From the NCBI GenBank assembly GCA_007126375.1, contig SLBI01000286.1, positions 1-33,888 of the forward strand: 33,888 bases of DNA, in the 5' to 3' direction. This DNA comes from Paracoccaceae bacterium (GTDB taxonomy: Bacteria > Pseudomonadota > Alphaproteobacteria > Rhodobacterales > Rhodobacteraceae). Positions 16,338 to 25,456 of the stretch are shown here, in pieces. How positions within the stretch are numbered: the stretch's first letter is position 1; every line of letters starts with the position of its first letter. The position numbers were made by a program, and so were the translations under genes. The notes beneath the pieces are model-generated. The model saw only the letters and a list, made by a program, of their open reading frames with translations. It was not told the origin of the DNA and did not search any database.

Positions 16338-17960
16338 TCAGCCGGCCGACGCAGCCATGCGGGCGCTGCGCGTTCGCATCCAGTCCTCGAGCGCGGCGGC
16401 CTCGTCGGGGCCGAGGCGCAGGCCGAGCTTGCTTCGCCGCCACAGCACATCCTCGGCGGTGATTGCCCATTCGCGCGTCATCAGCCAGTCCACCTCTGCC
16501 TCGGTGAGCCCCGCGCCGAAGTCGCGGCCGAGATCGGCCGCGCGCCGCGCGCCGCGCAGCACATCACCCGCCTCGGTGCCGTAGGCACGCACCAGACGCC
16601 GCGCCCAGGCGGCATCGAGGAACGGGTAATCGCCGCGCAACCGGTCCGCCAGCGCCGCTGCGCCGTCATGGGGAAAATCACCGCCGGGCAGGGCTGCGCC
16701 GGCGGTCCAGGCATCGCCCGGCACCTCCAGAACCATGCCGATCCGGGCGAGGGCCGCCTCGGCCAGTCGCCTGTACGTAGTGATCTTGCCGCCGAATACA
16801 TGGAGCACCGGTGCCCCGGCGGAACGATCGATCTTCAGCGTGTAGTCGCGTGTGGCGGCGGTGGCCGAGCTCTTTCCGTCGTCGTAGAGCGGGCGCACGC
16901 CCGAATAGCTCCAGACCACGTCGTCCGGCGTCACGGGCCGTGCGAAATACTCCGAAGCGAAGCGGCACAGATAGTCGCGTTCGGCTTCGGTGCATGCCGG
17001 CGCACGATCCGGATCTTCATGTTCCGCATCGGTAGTGCCGATCAGGGTGAACTCGCCCTCATAAGGGATGGCAAAGACGATCCGGCCGTCCGTGCCCTGC
17101 AGGAAATAGCATTTGTCGTGATCGTGGAGCCGACGGGTGACGATATGGCTGCCGCGCACCAGACGCACGTTCTCGGTGCTGTTGAGCCCGAGCGTGCGAT
17201 GGATCACCGTGCCCGCCCAGGGACCCGCTGCATTCACCAGCATCCGGGCACGCAGGTTTCGCCCGCCCTCGGGCGTCTGCAGCGAGGCCACCCAGGTGCC
17301 GCCCTCGGCCCGGGCGCTGACGACCTCGGTGCGGGTAAGGACCGTGGCGCCGCGCGCCGCTGCGTCGCGCGCGTTCAGCACCACCAGCCGGCTGTCCTCG
17401 ACCCAGACGTCGGAGTATTCGAAGGCGCGGTCGAAGCCGGGCTTCAGCGCTGCGCCCTCGGGCGTGCCCGGCAGCCGCAGCGACCGGGTTCCGGGCAGGA
17501 TCTCGCGCCCCCCGAGATGATCGTAGAGGAACAGCCCGAGTCGGATCATCCAGGCCGGACGCCGCCCGCGCAACCACGGCATCAGCCGCGCCAGCAGCCG
17601 GGCGGCCGGGGTCTCGGTGTCGAAGCGCATCTCCCGATGCAGCGGCAGCACGAAGCGCATCGGCCAGCTGATATGCGGCATCGCCCGCAACAGTGTCTCC
17701 CGCTCGCGCAGCGACTCGCGCACCAGGCGGAATTCGAAATACTCCAGATAGCGAAGCCCGCCGTGGAACAGCTTGGTCGAGGCCGAAGAGGTGGCCCCGG
17801 CCAGATCGCCCTTTTCGGCCAGCACCACCCGCAAGCCGCGCCCGGCGGCGTCGCGCGCGATACCGCAGCCGTTGACGCCGCCACCGATGATCAGCAGATC
17901 GCAGTCCGGTCCATCCTGCCCCTGCGCGGCCGGGGCGTTTCGCGGCTGTGTGTTGCTCAC
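16338..17960 (-). CDS. glpD: Aerobic glycerol-3-phosphate dehydrogenase
   Basis: GlpD is a membrane-associated FAD enzyme that oxidises sn-glycerol-3-phosphate to dihydroxyacetone phosphate and feeds electrons to quinone. The 540-residue product has the FAD fold LLIIGGGVNGCGIARDAAGRG (about 22-42). The GlpD signature region SSASTKLFHGGLRYLEYFEFRLVRES follows, then VNAAGPWAG and the C-terminal GGKITTYRRLAEAAL and GVRPLYDD motifs. I chose the GTG at 17960 because CGGAGG lies eight bases upstream; a frame open to 18011 adds 17 residues not seen in the family. No glpF, glpK or glpR gene is next to it. It is divergent from gshB across 245 bases in which I see no convincing promoter. Confidence 0.95.
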   Translation of the reverse strand: MSNTQPRNAPAAQGQDGPDCDLLIIGGGVNGCGIARDAAGRGLRVVLAEKGDLAGATSSASTKLFHGGLRYLEYFEFRLVRESLRERETLLRAMPHISWPMRFVLPLHREMRFDTETPAARLLARLMPWLRGRRPAWMIRLGLFLYDHLGGREILPGTRSLRLPGTPEGAALKPGFDRAFEYSDVWVEDSRLVVLNARDAAARGATVLTRTEVVSARAEGGTWVASLQTPEGGRNLRARMLVNAAGPWAGTVIHRTLGLNSTENVRLVRGSHIVTRRLHDHDKCYFLQGTDGRIVFAIPYEGEFTLIGTTDAEHEDPDRAPACTEAERDYLCRFASEYFARPVTPDDVVWSYSGVRPLYDDGKSSATAATRDYTLKIDRSAGAPVLHVFGGKITTYRRLAEAALARIGMVLEVPGDAWTAGAALPGGDFPHDGAAALADRLRGDYPFLDAAWARRLVRAYGTEAGDVLRGARRAADLGRDFGAGLTEAEVDWLMTREWAITAEDVLWRRSKLGLRLGPDEAAALEDWMRTRSARMAASAG

Positions 17961-18205
17961 CTGTCGCACCTCCGAGCGCGCAGAGGTATCCGAGCAGGGC
18001 CGGATTCGCAAGGAACGGGCCTTTCCGCGCGCTCGCTGCCGGTTGCTTCGCCGCGTTTGCGGGCGCCCGCCGCCGTGCAGGCCCGCCCGTGTCTGCCGTG
18101 GAGGCTTGACCTTCCGCGTCGGTTTGGGTGCTGTGCGGGCGCATCGCGTGCCGCGCCGTGGTTTCGGGCGGACCGCGCGGCACGGCTGCAGATGGAGATC
18201 GCGCG

Positions 18206-19153
18206 ATGGCGTTGAAGGTCGCCTTTCAGATGGACCCGATCGGCAAGGTGGACATCGACGCCGACAGCACCTTCCGTCTTGCGCTAGAGGCGCAGGCGCG
18301 CGGACACCAATTGTTCTACTATCCGCCCGATGCCCTGAGCTATCGTGCCGGCCGGTTGGTCGCGCGCGGCTGGCCGATCGAGCTCCGCCGCCGCAGGGAC
18401 GACCATGTCAGCTTCGGCATCGAGACCGAGATCGACCTTGCCGACTGGGATGTGGTCTGGCTGCGCCAGGATCCGCCCTTCGACATGCATTACATCACCA
18501 CAACGCATCTGCTGGAGATGCTCGCGGGGCGCACGCTGGTGGTGAACGACCCCTTCTGGGTGCGCAACGCGCCCGAGAAACTGCTGGTGCTGCAGTTTCC
18601 CGACCTCACGCCGCCCACGCTGATCGCGCGCGAACTGAGCGCGATCCGCGCCTTCAAGGCCGAGCATGGCGACATCATTCTCAAGCCGCTCTACGGCAAC
18701 GGCGGCGCCGGCGTCTTCCGGCTGGATCCGAACGACCGCAACCTTGCCGCGCTGCACGAGCTGTTCGCCGGCTTCACCCGCGAGCCGCTGATCGCGCAGA
18801 AGTTCCTGCCGGCGGTAGCGAAGGGCGACAAGCGGGTGATCCTGGTCGACGGCGCGCCGGTGGGGGCGATCAACCGCATCCCCGCGGTGGGCGAGACGCG
18901 CTCGAACCTGCATGTGGGCGGGCGGGCCGAGCCGGTGGAGCTGACCCAACGGGACCGCGAGATCTGCGCCCGGATCGGCCCGGTGCTGCGCGAGAAGGGG
19001 CAGGTGTTCGTCGGGATCGACGTGATCGGCGATTGGCTGACCGAGATCAACGTCACCTCGCCCACCGGCATCCAGGAGCTCGAGCGGTTCGACGGCACCA
19101 ATGTCGCCGGCCGCATCTGGGAGGCGGTGGAGGCACGACGGGCGGCGATGTGA
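18206..19153 (+). CDS. gshB: Glutathione synthetase
   Basis: GshB joins gamma-glutamylcysteine and glycine, using ATP, to make glutathione. The 315-residue product starts [23 protein letters not shown], a hallmark of bacterial GshB. It has an ATP-grasp domain: [16 protein letters not shown] (glycine-rich loop), [29 protein letters not shown] and the C-terminal [25 protein letters not shown] that binds metal and substrate. The ATG at 18206 has GGAG at 18194-18197; frames open further upstream add non-family residues. It overlaps the following alpha/beta hydrolase gene by four bases. gshA is not in the window. Confidence 0.97.
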   Translation: MALKVAFQMDPIGKVDIDADSTFRLALEAQARGHQLFYYPPDALSYRAGRLVARGWPIELRRRRDDHVSFGIETEIDLADWDVVWLRQDPPFDMHYITTTHLLEMLAGRTLVVNDPFWVRNAPEKLLVLQFPDLTPPTLIARELSAIRAFKAEHGDIILKPLYGNGGAGVFRLDPNDRNLAALHELFAGFTREPLIAQKFLPAVAKGDKRVILVDGAPVGAINRIPAVGETRSNLHVGGRAEPVELTQRDREICARIGPVLREKGQVFVGIDVIGDWLTEINVTSPTGIQELERFDGTNVAGRIWEAVEARRAAM

Positions 19154-20091
19154 CCGGCATGCCGCGCAGCCTGCGGGCGCGGCTGCTGACCGCGGCCAGC
19201 CGCGTGCTGATGAAGCCGTTGATCGCGCGCGAGCGTGATCCGCGGGCGGCGCGGGCGCGGTTCCTGCGCATGGCGCGCCGCGTCGCCCCCGATCCGCCGC
19301 TGGCGATCTTTCTTCCCGACCGGCTCGGGCAGGCTGGCCTGCCGGCGCTCTGGGCCTCCGTCGCGGGGCGCGGCGATGCCGGGGTCTTGCTCTATCTCCA
19401 TGGCGGGGCTTTCGTGATGGGCAGCCCACGCACCCACCGGGCGCTGGCCGCGCGGCTGGGCGCGGCGGCGGGACTGTCGGCGCTGATACCGCATTACCGA
19501 CGTGCGCCGGAACATCCGTTTCCGGCGGCGCTCGAGGATGCGCTTGCGGCCTATCGGGCGCTGCTCGCACGCGGTTACCGGCCCGGGCGGATCGCGTTTG
19601 CGGGCGACAGCGCCGGCGGCGGGTTGGCGTTGGCGATGGCGGCGGCTGCGGTGCAGGAGGGGCTGCCGCGGCCGGCCGGACTGGTCGCCTTCTCTCCGCT
19701 GGTTGATCTGACCTTTTCCGGAGCGTCGTGGTCGGAAAACCGCGGACGCGACGCGCTGCTGCCTGCGGAACTGGCCCCCGAGGTCGCGGCGTTCTGGCTG
19801 AACGGCGCCAACCCGGCCGATCCGCGCGCCTCGCCGCTGCTGGCCGACTGGGCGGCGCCGCCGCCGCCTGCGCTGCTGTTCGTGGCCGAGAGCGAGGTGC
19901 TGCGCGACGATGCGGTGCGCATGGTTGCACGGTTGCGCGCGGCGGGGGGGCGGGCCGAGTTGCGACTTGCCGGCGATCTGCCGCATGTCTGGCCGTGGCT
20001 CTGTCCCTGGCTGCCGGAAGGCTGCGCCACCATCGCCGAGGCGGGCAGTTTCCTTGCCGGCTGCCTCGGGGAGTTCGACGGCACCCCATGA
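19150..20091 (+). CDS. Alpha/beta hydrolase, hormone-sensitive lipase (HSL) type
   Basis: This is a 313-residue serine hydrolase of the HSL/arylacetamide deacetylase group of alpha/beta hydrolases. The oxyanion-hole motif HGGAF is at about 84-88 and the nucleophile motif GDSAGG centres on Ser154. An acidic residue in [11 protein letters not shown] and a His in DLPHVWPWL near the C-terminus complete a likely triad. Members hydrolyse short acyl esters; the physiological substrate here is unknown. There is no signal peptide. The GTG at 19150 overlaps the gshB stop (GTGA), suggesting translational coupling; ATG 19159 is an alternative three codons in. It is convergent with comM. Confidence 0.9.
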   Translation: MTGMPRSLRARLLTAASRVLMKPLIARERDPRAARARFLRMARRVAPDPPLAIFLPDRLGQAGLPALWASVAGRGDAGVLLYLHGGAFVMGSPRTHRALAARLGAAAGLSALIPHYRRAPEHPFPAALEDALAAYRALLARGYRPGRIAFAGDSAGGGLALAMAAAAVQEGLPRPAGLVAFSPLVDLTFSGASWSENRGRDALLPAELAPEVAAFWLNGANPADPRASPLLADWAAPPPPALLFVAESEVLRDDAVRMVARLRAAGGRAELRLAGDLPHVWPWLCPWLPEGCATIAEAGSFLAGCLGEFDGTP

Positions 20092-20125
20092 GGCCGAGCA
20101 AGACCATGGCGCAGCCTGCGTCGGC

Positions 20126-21649
20126 TCAGCCCTGCAAACTCTCCGCCGCGCCGACGATGCGATAGCTTGCCGCCTCGGCAATGTGGGCGGCCCGCACGGC
20201 ATCGGAGCCATCGAGATCGGCGATGGTGCGCGCAACGCGCAGAACGCGATGATAGCCCCGTGCCGAGAGGCCGAGACGGTCGGCGACGCGGGCCAGCAGT
20301 GCGCGGCCCTCGGCGTCGGGGGAGGCCACCTGCTCCAGCAGCGCGCCCTCGGCATCGGCGTTGACGCGCACGCCCGGCATCGCGGCGAAGCGGCGGGTCT
20401 GGCTGTCACGGGCGAAGGCGACGCGGGCCGCGATGTCGGCAGAGCCGTCGGTCGCCGGCGGCAGGTCGAGGTCGCGAAAGGCGACCGGCGGCACCTCGAG
20501 CCGCAGATCGAAACGGTCCATCAGCGGCCCGGAGATGCGCCCGAGGTAATCCGCGCCACATGCCGGGGCGCGGCTGCAGGCCCGGGCGGGATCGGCCAGA
20601 TGCCCGCAGCGGCAGGGGTTCGCCGCCGCGACCAGAAGGAAGCGGCAGGGATAGCGGACATGGGCGTTGGCGCGAGCCACGACCACCTCGCCCGTCTCGA
20701 TCGGCTGGCGCAGGGTCTCCAGCACCTGGCGCGGGAACTCCGGAAACTCGTCGAGGAACAGCACGCCATTGTGGGCGAGGCTGATCTCGCCGGGCCTGGC
20801 ACCGCGGCCGCCGCCGACGATGGCGGCGACGGAGGCGGTGTGGTGCGGCTCTCGGAAGGGACGCTCCCTGCGGATCCCGCCCTCGTCCAGCAGGCCGGCG
20901 AGAGAATGGATCATCGCGGTTTCCAGCGCTTCCTCCGGCGTCAGGTCGGGCAGGATGCCGGGCAGGCGGGCGGCGAGCATCGACTTGCCTGCTCCCGGTG
21001 CGCCGATCAGCAGAAGATGGTGGCGCCCGGCCGCAGCGATCTCCAGCGCGCGTTTTGCCCTTTCCTGTCCCTTCACGTCGCGCAGATCGCGGATATGGTC
21101 GCGCGGTGTGACCTCGCCGGGTTCGGCATCGGCGAGCGGGGCCTGTCCGGTAAAATGCCGGATCGCCTCGGAAAGCGAACCGGCCGCAAGCACCCGTGTC
21201 GCCCCGACCCAGGCGGCCTCGGCTCCGCAGGCGCGCGGGCAGAGAAGCGCGCGACCGCCCTCGGCGGCAGCCATCGCTGCCGGCAGCGCACCCGCGACGG
21301 GTGTCAGTCGTCCGTCGAGCGACAATTCGCCCAGTGCTACCGTCTCCTCGGCGGCGTCCGCCGGCAGGATTTCGAGCGCGGCGAGCAGCGCCAGCGCTAT
21401 GGCAAGGTCGAAATGCGATCCTTCCTTCGGCAGGTCGGCCGGGGCGAGGTTCACCGTTATCCGTCGCGAGGGCAGCGCGATTGCCAGCGTCGCCAGCGCC
21501 GCCTTGACCCGTTCGCGCGCCTCCGACACGGCCTTGTCGGGCAGCCCGACGATGGCAAAGCCGGGCAGGCCGGGTGTGACGGCGCATTGCACCTCCACCA
21601 GCCGGGCCTCGACCCCCTCGAACGCCACGGTGAAGGTGCGTGCGACCAT
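20126..21649 (-). CDS. comM: YifB/ComM family Mg-chelatase-like AAA+ ATPase
   Basis: This is a 507-residue ATPase of the YifB/ComM family. ComM is a hexameric helicase that promotes branch migration during natural transformation, and the family is widespread even in species not known to be competent. The N-terminal Lon-C-like domain (about 1-170) includes GLPGFAIVGLPDKAVSEARERVKAAL. The AAA+ domain has Walker A GAPGAGKS (216-223) and Walker B LFLDE (297-301). A cysteine-rich stretch follows (NPCRCGHL...CSRAPACGADY), and the C-terminal part contains LGLSARGYHRVLRVARTIADL. I chose ATG 21649, preceded by AGGGG; a GTG two codons upstream (21655) is possible. It is divergent from rpoH. Confidence 0.93.
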   Translation of the reverse strand: MVARTFTVAFEGVEARLVEVQCAVTPGLPGFAIVGLPDKAVSEARERVKAALATLAIALPSRRITVNLAPADLPKEGSHFDLAIALALLAALEILPADAAEETVALGELSLDGRLTPVAGALPAAMAAAEGGRALLCPRACGAEAAWVGATRVLAAGSLSEAIRHFTGQAPLADAEPGEVTPRDHIRDLRDVKGQERAKRALEIAAAGRHHLLLIGAPGAGKSMLAARLPGILPDLTPEEALETAMIHSLAGLLDEGGIRRERPFREPHHTASVAAIVGGGRGARPGEISLAHNGVLFLDEFPEFPRQVLETLRQPIETGEVVVARANAHVRYPCRFLLVAAANPCRCGHLADPARACSRAPACGADYLGRISGPLMDRFDLRLEVPPVAFRDLDLPPATDGSADIAARVAFARDSQTRRFAAMPGVRVNADAEGALLEQVASPDAEGRALLARVADRLGLSARGYHRVLRVARTIADLDGSDAVRAAHIAEAASYRIVGAAESLQG

Positions 21650-21831
21650 GTTCACCCCTGCTGCCCACCGCCCAGCCGGTCACGGCTAGGTTGGCATGAT
21701 TGACGATCGGTTAACAGCCATGCCGCAGTTCGTCGGATACAGGCGGCCGGGGCTGTGGGCCGAAGTGCCGCAACCCCGGGATCGGTGTTCACGATTGCGC
21801 AATATCTGTTCGATTTTGCGCAGGGCTGTTG

Positions 21832-21861
21832 TGATCCGATGGCCACAGGGGCACGTAATCT
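21832..21861 (+). promoter_or_regulatory. Candidate ECF sigma (RpoE/ChrR-type) promoter of rpoH
   Basis: TGATCC (21832-21837) and TAATCT (21856-21861) are separated by exactly 18 bases. This resembles the promoter class recognised by RpoE of the RpoE-ChrR system in Rhodobacter sphaeroides, whose -35 is TGATCC with a TAA-starting -10 at about this spacing. The predicted start is some 45-50 bases before the rpoH ATG. In R. sphaeroides rpoHII is a known RpoE target, which fits the gene identity here. The assignment was made by eye. Confidence 0.55.
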
Positions 21862-21914
21862 ACACGTCAAGGCAGAAATGGCCCGTGTCGGGCCGGAACC
21901 GGGGGGTTTCAGAG

Positions 21915-22796
21915 ATGGCTTTTGACGGCACCAACGACCGTACGCTGTCGCGCCGCGCGATGAAGGCAGAGCTTCTGGATGCGGAAACAGAACTGGCACT
22001 GGCGTATGCCTGGCGCGATCATCGCGATGAACAGGCCCTGCACCGGCTGATCACGGCATACATGCGGCTGGCGATCTCCATGGCGGCCAAGTTCCGCCGT
22101 TACGGCGCGCCGATGAACGACCTGATTCAGGAGGCCAGCCTGGGTCTGATGAAGGCCGCTGACAAGTTCGATCCGGATCGTGGCGTGCGTTTTTCCACTT
22201 ATGCGGTGTGGTGGATCAAGGCATCGATCCAGGATTATGTGATGCGCAACTGGTCGATGGTGCGTACCGGCTCGACGTCCAGCCAGAAATCCCTCTTCTT
22301 CAACATGCGCCGTGTGCAGGCGCGGCTGGAGCGGGAGGCTATGGCGCGGGGCGAAACGCTGGATACTCATCAGATGCGCGAGCTGGTGGCCCGCGAGGTC
22401 GGCGTGCCGCTGGCGGATGTCGAGATGATGGAAGGCCGTCTTTCGGGGTCCGACTTCTCGCTCAACGCGACTCAATCGACCGATGAGGATGGGCGCGAGT
22501 GGATCGACGCGCTTGAGGACGACCGTGCTCAGGCAGCCGAAAGCGTGGCCGACGACCGCGACAATGCCAAGCTGCGCGACTGGCTGGTGCACGCGCTGGG
22601 CGCTTTGAACGAACGCGAACGGTTTATCGTCCGCGAGCGGAAGCTGCGCGAGGAGCCACGCACGCTCGAGAGCCTGGGACAGGAACTGAAACTGTCGAAG
22701 GAGCGTGTCCGCCAGCTCGAGGCGGCAGCGTTCGCCAAGATGCGCAAGACGCTTGAAACCCAGTCGCGGGAGGTTGTCCAGCATTTCCTCGCCTGA
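21915..22796 (+). CDS. rpoH: RNA polymerase sigma-32 factor, RpoHII-like
   Basis: This 293-residue sigma factor directs transcription of heat-shock and oxidative-stress genes. Region 2 is complete (MRLAISMAAKFRRYGAPMNDL then RFSTYAVWWIKASIQDYVMRNWS, about 50-113). The RpoH box SQKSLFFNMRRVQ (about 123-135) separates heat-shock sigma factors from RpoD. Region 4.2 is ESLGQELKLSKERVRQLEAAAFAKMRK near the C-terminus. The N-terminus and the form of the RpoH box fit my recollection of the second alphaproteobacterial copy (RpoHII), which acts in singlet-oxygen response, but RpoHI cannot be excluded without alignment. The ATG at 21915 gives the family N-terminus. A likely ECF promoter lies upstream. 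The ChaN-family gene starts 7 bases after the stop. Confidence 0.95.
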   Translation: MAFDGTNDRTLSRRAMKAELLDAETELALAYAWRDHRDEQALHRLITAYMRLAISMAAKFRRYGAPMNDLIQEASLGLMKAADKFDPDRGVRFSTYAVWWIKASIQDYVMRNWSMVRTGSTSSQKSLFFNMRRVQARLEREAMARGETLDTHQMRELVAREVGVPLADVEMMEGRLSGSDFSLNATQSTDEDGREWIDALEDDRAQAAESVADDRDNAKLRDWLVHALGALNERERFIVRERKLREEPRTLESLGQELKLSKERVRQLEAAAFAKMRKTLETQSREVVQHFLA

Positions 22797-22803
22797 CAGG
22801 AAC

Positions 22804-23700
22804 ATGGATCCAGCGCACGGCAGCTCGGACGGGCGGGGAGTATCTCTTCGCCCGTTTTCCGTGCTGGTCGCGAAACGGGAGTGGCTGGGCGGTGCAGCGG
22901 GATTGCTGGCCGGTGTCGCTGCGGCATTGCTGCCGGCGCTGGCCGCCGAAGCCGATCTGCCGCAGGCCGATGTCGTGATCCTCGGAGAGGTTCACGACAA
23001 CCCGGACCATCATGCGTGGCAGGCCGAAGCCATTGCCGCGATCGCGCCGTCGGCGCTGGTGTTCGAGATGCTGCTTCCCGAACAGGCAGCGGTCGTGACG
23101 CCGGATCTGCGCGCAGATGTCGAGGCCCTGGGGGCAGCGTTGGGTTGGGAGGCACGCGGCTGGCCGGATTTCGCGATGTATCACCCCCTTTTCGTCGCGG
23201 CGGCAGACGCCGCCGTTTTCGGTGGCGATGTGCCGAGCTCGACGGTAAGGCGAGCGCTTGACGAAGGCGCTGCGGCGGCCTTCGGGCCCGAGGCCGGCCG
23301 TTACGGGCTGACGCAGCCCTTGCCGGAGCAGGAACAGGCAGCACGTGAGGACATGCAGGCGCGGGCCCACTGCGATGCGCTGCCGGCAGACCTGCTGCCG
23401 GGAATGGTTGAAGCGCAACGGCTGCGCGACGCTGCCCTCGCACGCGCCGCCGTGAAGGCACATGCCGCGACCGGGGGGCCGGTGGTGGTGATCGCCGGCA
23501 CCGGTCATGCCCGCACGGATTGGGGAATGCCGGCGGTCCTCGCCGTGGCGGCACCGGAGTTGACCGTCTTCTCCGTCGGCCAGATCGAGGGCCGAGCCGG
23601 TCCCGATGCGCCGTTCGACATGACACGCGCCACGGAGCCGCAGCTGCGCGACGACCCCTGTGCGGCCTTCTCGCCGGAGCAGGGGCCGGCGCTGCGCTGA
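22804..23700 (+). CDS. ChaN family (heme/iron-linked) exported protein
   Basis: This is a 298-residue protein of the ChaN family (PF04187-like), some members of which bind heme and respond to iron. The core begins DVVILGEVHDNPDHHAWQ (about 57-74), with the family's GE-x-HDN motif. YHPLF and the late VVVIAGTGHARTDWGMP also fit. An N-terminal basic then hydrophobic stretch (about 24-48, ending ALAAEA) looks like a signal peptide cut near residue 48; no lipobox Cys is present, unlike lipoprotein members. The start ATG 22804 is only 7 bases after the rpoH stop and overlaps its weak AGGAA, so the exact start is uncertain. A GTG at 22858 would leave a shorter leader. Cotranscription with rpoH is likely. 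Confidence 0.88.
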   Translation: MDPAHGSSDGRGVSLRPFSVLVAKREWLGGAAGLLAGVAAALLPALAAEADLPQADVVILGEVHDNPDHHAWQAEAIAAIAPSALVFEMLLPEQAAVVTPDLRADVEALGAALGWEARGWPDFAMYHPLFVAAADAAVFGGDVPSSTVRRALDEGAAAAFGPEAGRYGLTQPLPEQEQAAREDMQARAHCDALPADLLPGMVEAQRLRDAALARAAVKAHAATGGPVVVIAGTGHARTDWGMPAVLAVAAPELTVFSVGQIEGRAGPDAPFDMTRATEPQLRDDPCAAFSPEQGPALR

Positions 23701-23798
23701 GTTGCCCCTGCGGCAGGGCCTCAGGGCGCGGTGCCCTCGCCATCAATCCGGTTGTCACCTGCCCGGCCGGCTCCTAGAAACTCTGGGGGAGGTGCAGG

Positions 23799-24992
23799 AT
23801 GCTCGCCGGCCGGCGGATACTTCTGATCATCGGCGGCGGCATCGCCGCCTACAAGGCACTGGAGCTGATCCGGCTGCTGCGCGGCGCGGGCGCGACCGTG
23901 GCGCCGGTTCTGACGCGGGCGGGGGCCGAGTTCGTGACGCCCCTCTCGGTGTCGGCACTGGCAGGCGAGGCGGTGCATCAGGCGCTGTTCGACCTGACTT
24001 CCGAGGCCGAGATGGGCCACATCCAGCTCAGCCGTGCCGCCGATCTGGTGGTGGTGGCACCCGCCACCGCCGACCTGATGGCGAAGCTCGCGACCGGGCT
24101 CGCGCCCGATCTTGCCTCCACGCTGCTCCTCGCGACCGACAAGCCGGTGCTGATGGCGCCGGCGATGAATGTCCGGATGTGGGAACATCCCGCCACGCGG
24201 CGCAACCGCGACGTTCTGGCCGCCGACGGGGTGCGCTGCGTCGGGCCGAATGCGGGCGAGATGGCCTGCGGCGAGTTCGGCCCCGGCCGGATGGCCGAGC
24301 CGGCGCAGATCATGAGCGCCATCGCTGCGGCGCTGGGCGACGGGCCGCTGGCGGGCCGGCACGTGCTGGTCACTTCCGGCCCCACGCATGAGCCGATCGA
24401 CCCGGTGCGCTACATCGCCAACCGGTCCTCGGGCGCGCAGGGCGCAGCACTGGCCGCGGCACTTCGGGATCTTGGCGCACGGGTCAGCTTCGTCACCGGC
24501 CCCGCCGCAGTGCCGCCGCCGCCGGGTGTCGATGTCATGCGGGTCGATACGGCGGCACAGATGCTGCAGGCCGTGCAGGGACGCCTGCCGGCCGACGCCG
24601 CAGTGTTCGCTGCCGCCGTGGCCGACTGGCGGGTGCAGGACGCCTCGGCGCAGAAGATCAAGAAGGGGCCGCAGGGCCCGCCGCGGCTGGCAATGGCGGA
24701 AAACCCGGACATTCTGGCCAGCGTGGCGCGCATGGCCGAGGGCCGGCCACGCCTCGTCGTCGGCTTTGCCGCCGAGACCGAGGCGGTGGCGGAGCACGCC
24801 GCGGCGAAACGCGCACGCAAGGGCTGCGACTGGATCGTGGCGAACGATGTCTCGCCAGGCACCGGCATCATGGGGGGCGCCGAGAACGCCGTGACGCTGA
24901 TCACCGCCGAAGGTGCGGAGGTCTGGCCACGCCTTGCCAAGGACGAGGTGGCCCGCCGTCTCGCCACCCGCATCGCGGCCGCTCTGACGTGA
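23799..24992 (+). CDS. coaBC: Bifunctional phosphopantothenoylcysteine synthetase/decarboxylase
   Basis: CoaBC carries out two steps of coenzyme A synthesis: CTP-dependent joining of cysteine to phosphopantothenate, and FMN-dependent decarboxylation of the product. The 397-residue protein has the CoaC flavin domain first (about 1-180), with active-site His74 in [28 protein letters not shown] (Asn124) and Cys157 in [13 protein letters not shown]. The CoaB domain follows (about 187-397), with [22 protein letters not shown] and a Lys-rich loop SAQKIKKG. All key residues are present. The ATG at 23799 has a strong GGGGGAGG upstream. It begins a run of four overlapping genes, its stop overlapping the dut start (GTGA). 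Confidence 0.97.
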   Translation: MLAGRRILLIIGGGIAAYKALELIRLLRGAGATVAPVLTRAGAEFVTPLSVSALAGEAVHQALFDLTSEAEMGHIQLSRAADLVVVAPATADLMAKLATGLAPDLASTLLLATDKPVLMAPAMNVRMWEHPATRRNRDVLAADGVRCVGPNAGEMACGEFGPGRMAEPAQIMSAIAAALGDGPLAGRHVLVTSGPTHEPIDPVRYIANRSSGAQGAALAAALRDLGARVSFVTGPAAVPPPPGVDVMRVDTAAQMLQAVQGRLPADAAVFAAAVADWRVQDASAQKIKKGPQGPPRLAMAENPDILASVARMAEGRPRLVVGFAAETEAVAEHAAAKRARKGCDWIVANDVSPGTGIMGGAENAVTLITAEGAEVWPRLAKDEVARRLATRIAAALT

Positions 24993-25456
24993 CACCGGTG
25001 CTGCGCATCGTCTGGGAGGACTGGGCAGACCGCGCCCTTGGCCTGCCAGGGTATGCCACGGCCGGTGCGGCCGGGGCCGACATCCGCGCAAATCTGCCGG
25101 TGGCCGACCGCATCCGCGGCGTGACGCTCGAACCGTTGCAACGCGGGCTGATCCCGACCGGGTTCCGCATCGCGATCCCGACCGGCCATGAGGTTCAGTT
25201 GCGCCCGCGGTCGGGTCTGGCATGGCGCCATGGCATCACCCTGCCGAACAGCCCCGGCACCATTGACAGCGATTTCCGTGGGCCGCTCGGCGTTCTGCTG
25301 GTCAATCTGGGGTCTGCGCCCTACACCGTACACCATGGTGATCGGATCGCGCAGATGATCGTGGCGCCCGTGGTGCAGGCACGGTTCTCGCAAGTCGAGG
25401 CGTTGCCGGGAACGCCGCGCGGGGCGGGGGGCTTCGGCTCCACCGGCCGCGACTGA
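24989..25456 (+). CDS. dut: dUTP diphosphatase
   Basis: Dut hydrolyses dUTP to dUMP and pyrophosphate, keeping uracil out of DNA and supplying dUMP for thymidylate. The 155-residue protein is a trimeric-type dUTPase with all five motifs: AGADIRAN (29-35), [11 protein letters not shown] (72-82), [12 protein letters not shown] (87-98, catalytic Asp93), [11 protein letters not shown] (117-127) and [10 protein letters not shown] (144-153). Residue 96 is Phe where most family members have the Tyr that stacks under the deoxyribose. The start is a GTG overlapping the coaBC stop; linkage of coaBC and dut is common in proteobacteria. Its stop shares one base with the next ATG (TGATG). Confidence 0.97.
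   Translation: MTPVLRIVWEDWADRALGLPGYATAGAAGADIRANLPVADRIRGVTLEPLQRGLIPTGFRIAIPTGHEVQLRPRSGLAWRHGITLPNSPGTIDSDFRGPLGVLLVNLGSAPYTVHHGDRIAQMIVAPVVQARFSQVEALPGTPRGAGGFGSTGRD

Noticed and set aside
15753-18215. An 820-codon plus-strand frame across xthA and glpD
   Set aside because: It mirrors two well-supported genes on the minus strand, has shadow composition and no ribosome binding site.
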